This document shows, in pieces, positions 58,428-64,000 of a DNA stretch of 64,000 nucleotides (its first letter is position 1; the number at the start of each line of letters is the position of its first letter). The stretch covers positions 136,970 through 200,969 of the forward strand of contig NZ_MWLK01000018.1 in assembly GCF_002198715.1 (NCBI RefSeq), given 5' to 3'. The DNA is from Rhodomicrobium sp. R_RK_3 (GTDB taxonomy: Bacteria; Pseudomonadota; Alphaproteobacteria; Rhizobiales; Rhodomicrobiaceae). The notes under the pieces were generated by a model. It was given only the letters and a program-made list of their open reading frames with translations. It did not search any database and was not told the origin of the DNA. A program made the translations under genes and the position numbers.

Positions 58428-59286
58428 GAAGATGGATTTCGATCTGCTGCGGACCTTTGCGGCCGTCGTCGATGCCGGCGGTTTTACGCGCGCGGCCGAG
58501 CGCGTGCATCTGACCCAATCGACCGTCAGCCTGCAGATCAAGAAGCTTGAGTCCGCCGTCGGTCAAAGACTCCTCATCCGCGATCGCGCGACCGGCGGCG
58601 TGCGGCCGACCGAGGAGGGCGATATCCTGCTGAGCTACGCGCGGCGGCTATTGACCATATCCGCCGAAGCGGCGGAGGCGCTGCGCCAGCCACCCGCGCC
58701 GAAGACCGTTCGCCTCGGTGTCCCCGAAGATTTTGCCGGGCGGCGCCTGATCGATCTGCTCTCGGGGTTTGCGCGCAGCTCGCCCGGCATCCGGCTGGAT
58801 ACGATCAGTGGCTGGAGCACCGGGCTTCGGCGCGTCCTCGATAATGGCGATATCGATCTCGCCCTAATCAAGCGCGAAGCAGGAGATGGGCCTTGTATCG
58901 CAAGCTGGGAGGAACGGCTGGTGTGGGTCTGTGCCGGGCAGGATGCCCTCGTAGAAGAGCCGATCCCGCTCGCTGTCTTTCCCCCGGGCTGCATCTATCG
59001 GGAGCGCGCCATACGGGCGCTCGAAGCGGCCGGCAAGCAATGGCGCATCGCCTATGCCAGCCAGGGGCTGATGGGTGTGCAGGCCGCGGTCGCCAGCGGT
59101 CTCGGCGTCAGCGTGCTTCCGGTCAACGCCCTGTTGAGCGATCACCATATCTTGCAGGCCGAGGGATTTCCCGAACAGCCTTGCTCGGAGCTCGCCCTGG
59201 TGTCGGGCACGCGCCGATTGCATCGAGCGGCTCAGACGGTGGCGGACTTTCTTGTCGAGCAAGTCGGCCAGATCCAAACCGCTTGA
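58426..59286 (+). CDS. LysR-family transcriptional regulator
   Basis: The 286-residue protein has the LysR winged helix (MKMDFDLLRTFAAVVDAGGF, TRAAERVHLTQSTVSLQIKK). The effector domain follows (KTVRLGVPEDFAGRRLIDLL, GDIDLALIKREA, GLMGVQAAVASGLGVSVLPV). It is divergent from the HAD/aldolase operon and probably regulates it, as is usual for LysR genes. The ligand is not known. The ATG at 58426 overlaps the right inverted copy; an ATG at 58432 is an alternative. Confidence 0.92.
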   Translation: MKMDFDLLRTFAAVVDAGGFTRAAERVHLTQSTVSLQIKKLESAVGQRLLIRDRATGGVRPTEEGDILLSYARRLLTISAEAAEALRQPPAPKTVRLGVPEDFAGRRLIDLLSGFARSSPGIRLDTISGWSTGLRRVLDNGDIDLALIKREAGDGPCIASWEERLVWVCAGQDALVEEPIPLAVFPPGCIYRERAIRALEAAGKQWRIAYASQGLMGVQAAVASGLGVSVLPVNALLSDHHILQAEGFPEQPCSELALVSGTRRLHRAAQTVADFLVEQVGQIQTA

Positions 59287-59828
59287 CGCGGGCTTCAGGG
59301 GCATATTGCCGAGTTTTTTGAAGCGCTGTACGTCCATTGCGCTCCTCATCCTGAGCCTCGCTTACGGCATCGCGGGCGGCCGGACCCAGTGGGACTTCTC
59401 TTCGATCCACGAGGCGCCACGCTTGGCAAGGCCGATGTATTTCCCGGCGGCGCATCGCTCGCCCGGCCCATCGCCTTGCGGGTGCTGGCGCTGATCTCCG
59501 CTAGATGCCAGACCTGGATGGTCCTGTTACGCGAGGCCGAGATCAATGCCGACCATCCTGCGTGAAGGCGATTTCCTTGATCTGCGCCGAATGCGAGTCC
59601 CGTGTCGAGCATCGGCGGCAGCGAGCGGCCACCTGCGGCCCGGGGACCGTTCCGGCTTCAAGAACCAGCGCGGGATCGAGGCGGTGAGGTCTTTCGTGGG
59701 TCCCAATCGGGAGTTGCGGGCCAGTCCAAGACTTTCGGCCCCGCCTCCAAAACCAGTAGCAACACATTCCTGCGTCAACATCCACGAATGCCCCGTCCTT
59801 ATTGCCGTTGCCATATCCGTGGGGCAGA
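59287..59828. other. Non-coding stretch before the TPR-CHAT gene
   Basis: These 542 bases hold no intact gene. The minus strand between about 59400 and 59640 carries broken WD40-like coding pieces, listed separately. No clear promoter for the CHAT gene was found. Confidence 0.5.
59400..59640 (-). pseudogene. Remnant of a WD40-repeat protein gene
   Basis: On the minus strand the piece HSAQIKEIAFTQDGRH ends at 59546 by a stop. In a second frame LISASRNRTIQVWHLAEI continues from there. Together they read as one WD40 repeat (IxxIAFTxDGRxLISASxDxTIxVW). A third frame further on gives GKYIGLAKRG, which may be the next part. At least one, probably two frameshifts are present, and no full gene is left. 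Such WD40 proteins often have caspase-like partners; the neighbour here is a CHAT protein. Confidence 0.5.
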
Positions 59829-62800
59829 ATGCCGGAATTCATTCTTGCCGTTGCAAGGGGGGCTATTTTGCGCGCGTGGGTCGGCCAGTTCATTGTTTCC
59901 CTCCTCATCGCATCGACCATGACTCAACTTGGTTCACGTCCAGCTTGGGCTCAAAACGCCAAGGACGTGCAGGCCCTCAACCTCCAAGTTGTTCAGCTTT
60001 ACAATCAGGGAAAATATGCCGAGGCGTTTGCAGTCGCTAAGCGAGCCCTCTCCCTCGCCGAGGCGGCGCTGGGGCCGCAGCATCCGGACACGCTCTCAAG
60101 CATCAACGATCTCGGCATTCTTTATCAGGCGCAGGGCCGCTATGGCGAGGCCGAGCCACTCTATAAACGGGCGTTGGAGGGCTATGAAGCGGCGCTGGGG
60201 CCTCGGCATCCGTACACACTCCGAAGCCTCAACAATCTTGGCTTTCTCTATAACACGCAAGGCCGCTATAGCGAGGCCGAGCCACTTTTGAAGCGGGCGG
60301 CGGCGGGCTATGAGGCGGCGCTGGGGCCGCAGCATCTGGATACGCTCGGCAGCATCAGCAATCTGGGCCTGCTCTATGACATGCAGGGCCGCTATGGCGA
60401 GGCCGAGCCACTCTATAAACGAGCGCTGGCGGGCTTTGAGGCAGCGCTGGGGCCGCGGCATCCGCACACGCTCCGCAGCGTCAACAATCTCGGTTTGCTC
60501 TACAACGCGCAGGGCCGCTATGGCGAGGCTGAGCCACTCTTGAAACGGGCGCTAGCGGGCTATGAGGCGGTGCTGGGTCCGCAGCATCCGGACACGATCC
60601 TAAGCGTCAACAATCTTGGCTTTCTCTATGACATGCAGGGCCGTTATGGCGAGGCCGAGCCCCTCTATCGGCGGGCGCTGGCAGCCTTTGAGGCGGTGCT
60701 GGGCCCGCAGCATCCGGACACGCTTGGCAGCGTCAACAATCTCGGCTTTCTCTACCAAACGCAGGGTCGCTATGGCGAGGCCGAACCGCTGTTTCGACGG
60801 GCGTTGGCTGGCCGCGAGGCGGCGCTGGGGTCGCAGCATCCGGATACACTCGGCAGCGTCAACAATCTCGGTTTGCTCTATGACGCGCAGGGCCGCTACG
60901 GCGAGGCCGAGCCGCTCTTTCAACGAGCACTGGCCGGCAGTGAGGCGGCGCTGGGGCCGCGGCATCCGAACACGCTCCGGAGCGTCAACAATCTCGGTTC
61001 TCTCTATCAGGCGCAGGGCCGCTATGGCGAGGCGGAGCCGCTCTTGCAACGGGCGCTGGCTGCCCGCGAGGCGACGTTGGGCCCGCATCATCCGGACACG
61101 CTCGGCAGCGTCAACAATCTCGGCTTTCTCTACCAGACGCAGGGCCGCTATAGCGAGGCCGAGCCGCTCTTGCAACGAGCACTGGGGGGCTATGATGCGG
61201 CGCTGGGGCCGCAGCATCCGGACACGCTCGGGAGCGTCAACAATCTCGCCGCCCTCTATTTCGCTCGGCGCGATTGGCCCGGCGCTGCTCAACTCTGGCG
61301 GCGCAGTACAGCGGCCATCGCCGGCCGCGTCCGGCGCGGCGCGCTCGATCCCGGGATGACAGGCAAAAAAGCAAGCGAAGCGCAGCGACTGGAGTGGCAG
61401 TTTTTGGGGCTTGTCAAAACGGTCAATCGCCTGGCGCCCGAAGGCAGCCCGCCGAAAACAGAGCCCGCACGCGAAATGTTCCAGACCGCCCAGTGGGCTC
61501 TCAGCTCCGAAGCGGGCCAGTCGCTGGCCCAGATGGCGGTGCGCGGGGCCAAGGGGAATGCGGCGCTGACATTGCTCATCCGGGAGCGGCAGGATCTTAC
61601 GGATGAGTGGCAGAAGCGCGAGAAGCTCCTGGCCGCAGCCCTGGGTCTGGACGGGGCGAAGCGCGATGCTAAGGCCGAAGCCGAAAACCGCGAGCGAATG
61701 GCCACGATCGACACGCGACTTGCCGCGATTGACGGCAGGTTGAAGACCGAGTTTCCGGACTATTTCGCACGGGCAAACCCGGGGCCGCTCACCGTCGATG
61801 AGGTGCAAACGCAGCTCCGCGGTGATGAGGCGCTGGTGCTGTTTCTCGACACCGACGACCGATTTATGCCAACGCCGGAAGAGACCTTCATCTGGGTGGT
61901 GACCAAGTCGGCGATGCGCTGGGTACGCGCCGAGCTCGGCAAGGCTGCCCTCGGCCGCGAGGTTGCCGCACTGCGCTGCGGGCTGGATCGGGCAGCTTGG
62001 GAGGGAGAATCGCGTTGCCTCGAGCTGACCGGCCAAGGCAAGCCGGGCGCACTGCTGCCTTTCGACCCGGCCCGCGCCAGCCGACTCTACACGGCGCTGT
62101 TCGGCCAGGCCGAGGACCTCATTAAAGGCAAGCATCTGCTGATCGTACCATCAGGTGCGCTGACGCAATTGCCCTTCGCCGTACTGGTGACCGCGCCGCC
62201 CAAAGCCGGGGCGAAGACCGCCTGGCTTGCCCGCGATCACGCCGTCTCCATTCTGCCCGCCGTCTCCTCGCTCAAGGCGCTGCGCGCGGCGGCCAATCCA
62301 AGCGCCGCGCCGGCCCCCCTCATCGGCTTCGGCAATCCGCTGCTCGACGGTCCAGACAGCCGCTACGTGAATTCCGCCGCGCTCGCGCGCGACAAGCAGC
62401 GCTGCCCGAAAAACCCCTGGTGGCAAGTGACGGAATTGCTCGGCGCCCGCGAAAGGGTGGGGCAGGTCAAAACGCGGAACGGCCTTGCCGATGTCTCGCA
62501 CATTCGGCGGCAAATTCCCGTTCCGGAAACCGCCGATGAATTGTGCGGCGTCGCCCGCGACATCGGTGCAAACCCCGGCGACATCCGCCTTGGCGCTTTT
62601 GCTACCGAGCACGATGTGAAAGCCATGAGCGAGCGCGGAGAGCTGGCCAAATACCGCGTCGTGCATTTCGCCACGCACGGCGCGATGGCCGGCGAGTTGA
62701 GCCGCTCTAGCGAACCCGGACTGATCCTGACGCCGCCGGCGACGGCGAGCGAGGACGATGACGGCTATCTCTCCGCCTCCGAGATCGCGGGCCTCAGGCT

Positions 62801-63119
62801 CGATGCCGACTGGGTGATCCTGTCGGCCTGCAACACGGCGGCAGGCCAGGCCCCCAACGCCGAGGCCCTGTCCGGCCTTGCCCGTGCCTTCATCTACGCC
62901 CACGCGCGTGCCCTATTGGTTTCGCATTGGGCCGTGGACTCCGACGCGACGGTCAAGCTCATCACCTCAGCGATGCGCGAGATCGCCCGCGACAAGAAGA
63001 TGGGACGTGCTGAAGCCATGCGGAAGGCAATGCTAGCCCTGATCGACGGGGGCAACGCTCGCGAGGCGCACCCTTCGTCCTGGGCGCCGTTCATTGTCGT
63101 CGGCGAAGGAGCGCGTTAG
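59829..63119 (+). CDS. Exported TPR-CHAT (caspase-like) protein
   Basis: The 1096-residue protein starts with a signal peptide (AWVGQFIVSLLIASTMTQLG, cut near PAWAQ). One degenerate and nine near-identical 42-residue TPRs of the kinesin-light-chain type follow (residues about 51-474, LYxxQGRYGEAEPLxxRAL and LGPxHPDTLxSVNNLG). Next is a helical linker with a coiled-coil part (about 570-650), then a CHAT domain from about 750. The peptidase dyad is His950 (VVHFATHGAM) and Cys1001 (VILSACNTAAG). CHAT proteins are clan CD proteases. Export to the periplasm is inferred from the leader. The ATG at 59829 is chosen; a TTG at 59802 would spoil the leader. Confidence 0.88.
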   Translation: MPEFILAVARGAILRAWVGQFIVSLLIASTMTQLGSRPAWAQNAKDVQALNLQVVQLYNQGKYAEAFAVAKRALSLAEAALGPQHPDTLSSINDLGILYQAQGRYGEAEPLYKRALEGYEAALGPRHPYTLRSLNNLGFLYNTQGRYSEAEPLLKRAAAGYEAALGPQHLDTLGSISNLGLLYDMQGRYGEAEPLYKRALAGFEAALGPRHPHTLRSVNNLGLLYNAQGRYGEAEPLLKRALAGYEAVLGPQHPDTILSVNNLGFLYDMQGRYGEAEPLYRRALAAFEAVLGPQHPDTLGSVNNLGFLYQTQGRYGEAEPLFRRALAGREAALGSQHPDTLGSVNNLGLLYDAQGRYGEAEPLFQRALAGSEAALGPRHPNTLRSVNNLGSLYQAQGRYGEAEPLLQRALAAREATLGPHHPDTLGSVNNLGFLYQTQGRYSEAEPLLQRALGGYDAALGPQHPDTLGSVNNLAALYFARRDWPGAAQLWRRSTAAIAGRVRRGALDPGMTGKKASEAQRLEWQFLGLVKTVNRLAPEGSPPKTEPAREMFQTAQWALSSEAGQSLAQMAVRGAKGNAALTLLIRERQDLTDEWQKREKLLAAALGLDGAKRDAKAEAENRERMATIDTRLAAIDGRLKTEFPDYFARANPGPLTVDEVQTQLRGDEALVLFLDTDDRFMPTPEETFIWVVTKSAMRWVRAELGKAALGREVAALRCGLDRAAWEGESRCLELTGQGKPGALLPFDPARASRLYTALFGQAEDLIKGKHLLIVPSGALTQLPFAVLVTAPPKAGAKTAWLARDHAVSILPAVSSLKALRAAANPSAAPAPLIGFGNPLLDGPDSRYVNSAALARDKQRCPKNPWWQVTELLGARERVGQVKTRNGLADVSHIRRQIPVPETADELCGVARDIGANPGDIRLGAFATEHDVKAMSERGELAKYRVVHFATHGAMAGELSRSSEPGLILTPPATASEDDDGYLSASEIAGLRLDADWVILSACNTAAGQAPNAEALSGLARAFIYAHARALLVSHWAVDSDATVKLITSAMREIARDKKMGRAEAMRKAMLALIDGGNAREAHPSSWAPFIVVGEGAR
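60117..61250 (+). repeat. Nine tandem 126-bp repeats within the TPR-CHAT gene
   Basis: The period is exactly 126 bases (42 codons) and the copies keep the same codons over long parts, for example GGCCGCTATGGCGAGGC and CCGGACACGCTCGG. Differences cluster at the same few codons in each unit. This suggests recent duplication or gene conversion, so the copy number may vary between strains. Confidence 0.85.
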
Positions 63120-63329
63120 ATCGCGCCATCGCGGCGAACGTCTCAAAGGTCGGCGGCCAGACGGTGGTCCTTAGTCAGCGAGCCAGGCCCTTGAAGGTGG
63201 GGCAGGACGTGCCGTGCGCCGGCGTCCTGGGGGGTGCAATGGGGGTACAGTGTCCCACGCCACGAACGCCGCCGCCGCCCTGAGAGGAGACATCGGGACC
63301 ACAGTGAGCAATCGCGTTTGGTATCAACG

Positions 63330-63656
63330 ATGCACTATGTTTATCTGATCTCACCAGGGCCCAGGCCAGACTTTAGGGACGTCGCCGAGCACCTATGGGC
63401 GCCAGGGTGTCACTTTGACTCCGATGGCAATGATGACGAAGCTCGCCCCGGCCGTTGGACAGAGTTAACGGTGATGCTACGACCTGACCTCATGCAGCGG
63501 GTTGACATAGATCCGCTGGATGACCGTGAGCCCCTTGTCTTGGTTATCCGTTCAGAGCTTGACGCACTCGCCCGAAAGACTGCGAACTTTTTGCGATCCA
63601 CGGCGGGCGGAGAACTAAGCGATAATCCGCCGCAGGATCGTGGCGGCGTGAGATGA
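63330..63656 (+). CDS. Hypothetical 108-residue protein
   Basis: From the ATG at 63330 the frame reads MHYVYLISPGPRPDFRDVAE, then HLWAPGCHFDSDGNDDEARP and VMLRPDLMQRVDIDPLDD, LVLVIRSELDALARKTANFL. The alternating pattern of strand and helix looks like a folded small protein, but I know no family. The ribosome site is weak. It lies 210 bases after the CHAT gene on the same strand, so it may be linked with it. Confidence 0.5.
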   Translation: MHYVYLISPGPRPDFRDVAEHLWAPGCHFDSDGNDDEARPGRWTELTVMLRPDLMQRVDIDPLDDREPLVLVIRSELDALARKTANFLRSTAGGELSDNPPQDRGGVR

Positions 63657-63801
63657 TCGCGGTCAATTCACCCTGAGGCGGTAATGGCAATGCGCATCCG
63701 TGATTTCCCGAATGTGCATTTCCTGTTCAAAGGCATTCAGCGCACGCGCTGACTTGGAAGCCGCCTTCCATATCCCGTTCCCCCCGCGCGCCTCGCTCGC
63801 T

Positions 63802-63999
63802 CTACACCGGGTTCACCGCCGCGAAGGCAGTGGCGTAGCGTCCATCCCGTTCCGCCATGCGGTCGCTGCGCGCCCGCTGCACGAGAATTTCTCCTCGATC
63901 GTGATCACCCGCCTCGAGCAGCGTCATTACCTCCTCGATGAAGTCGTTCAGCGGCATGGCGCGGGGATCGGTCAGTTGCTGCGGACCTGTGATCTTGGT
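63802..63999 (-). CDS. Oxidoreductase (SDR-like) C-terminus, partial
   Basis: The minus strand from the right edge reads [60 protein letters not shown] and ends AVNPV with a stop at 63802. The DPRAMPLxxFIxEVMxLLE and later EILVxRxxxxRxAE pattern is that of the C-terminal tail of a DltE-like short-chain dehydrogenase group. The start lies outside the window, so only 65 residues are seen. Confidence 0.7.
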   Translation of the reverse strand, partial: TKITGPQQLTDPRAMPLNDFIEEVMTLLEAGDHDRGEILVQRARSDRMAERDGRYATAFAAVNPV

Positions 64000-64000
64000 T

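Noticed and set aside
60117..61250. CRISPR-like regular repeats
   Set aside because: The period is 126 bases in frame within a coding region, with no short repeat plus unique spacers.
60600..62135. 511-codon minus-strand frame with repeats opposite the TPR-CHAT gene
   Set aside because: The repeats are only the reverse strand of the TPR units.

Overview
The window looks like chromosomal DNA of a GC-rich alphaproteobacterium of the Hyphomicrobiales (Rhizobiales) type. Four things point there. The minus-strand gene order lnt - XRE regulator - metK - trmB - rimP - nusA - ylxR - infB - rbfA is characteristic of that group. The str-S10-spc-alpha block carries secY-adk but lacks rpsD and rpmJ. The genes crcB - RluA-type synthase - HAD - ATP12 are clustered. 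Palindromic intergenic repeats of a rhizobial kind are present. The exact genus cannot be read from the sequence.

Region 1 (1-11.8 kb, all minus strand) holds transcription/translation housekeeping genes (rbfA fragment, infB, ylxR-L7Ae fusion, nusA, rimP), tRNA methylation (trmB), SAM synthesis (metK), a PraR/PhrR-like regulator, lnt and small membrane proteins. A promoter followed by a terminator-like hairpin precedes rimP and may be an attenuator. Region 2 (11.9-18.8 kb) is mixed: an SDR, an exported alpha/beta hydrolase, a frameshifted VOC gene, an LpxL-type acyltransferase, a UbiH-type FAD monooxygenase, a secreted trypsin-like protease with a repeat tail, and a membrane protein.

Region 3 (19.0-38.0 kb, plus strand) is one continuous ribosomal-protein superoperon from rpsL to rplQ, including fusA, tuf, secY, adk and rpoA. 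Structured gaps precede secY and rpsM. Region 4 (38.1-45.4 kb) has a DegP-like protease, rarA, a near-perfect 28-bp inverted repeat, a Tae4-like peptidoglycan amidase translationally coupled to a two-helix membrane protein, and the overlapping crcB - rlu - HAD - ATP12 operon.

Region 5 (45.6-50.9 kb) is a haem uptake locus: a TonB-dependent receptor divergent from hmuTUV, with a palindrome over the receptor promoter and a 20-codon mini-ORF coupled to hmuT. Region 6 (51-56.7 kb, minus) is a LacI-controlled ABC importer ending in a metallophosphoesterase, with a perfect 14-bp operator in front of lacI. Region 7 (56.8-59.3 kb) is a class II aldolase/HAD pair divergent from a LysR regulator.

Region 8 (59.3-64 kb) is the most accessory-looking part. 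It has decayed WD40-like fragments on the minus strand, then a 1096-residue exported TPR-CHAT (caspase-like) protein with nine nearly identical 42-residue repeats, an orphan small ORF, and the C-terminus of an oxidoreductase running off the right edge. The best candidates for something little described are the Tae4-like amidase/membrane-protein pair and the exported TPR-CHAT protein with its WD40 remnant. No tRNA, rRNA, CRISPR array or transposase was recognised.
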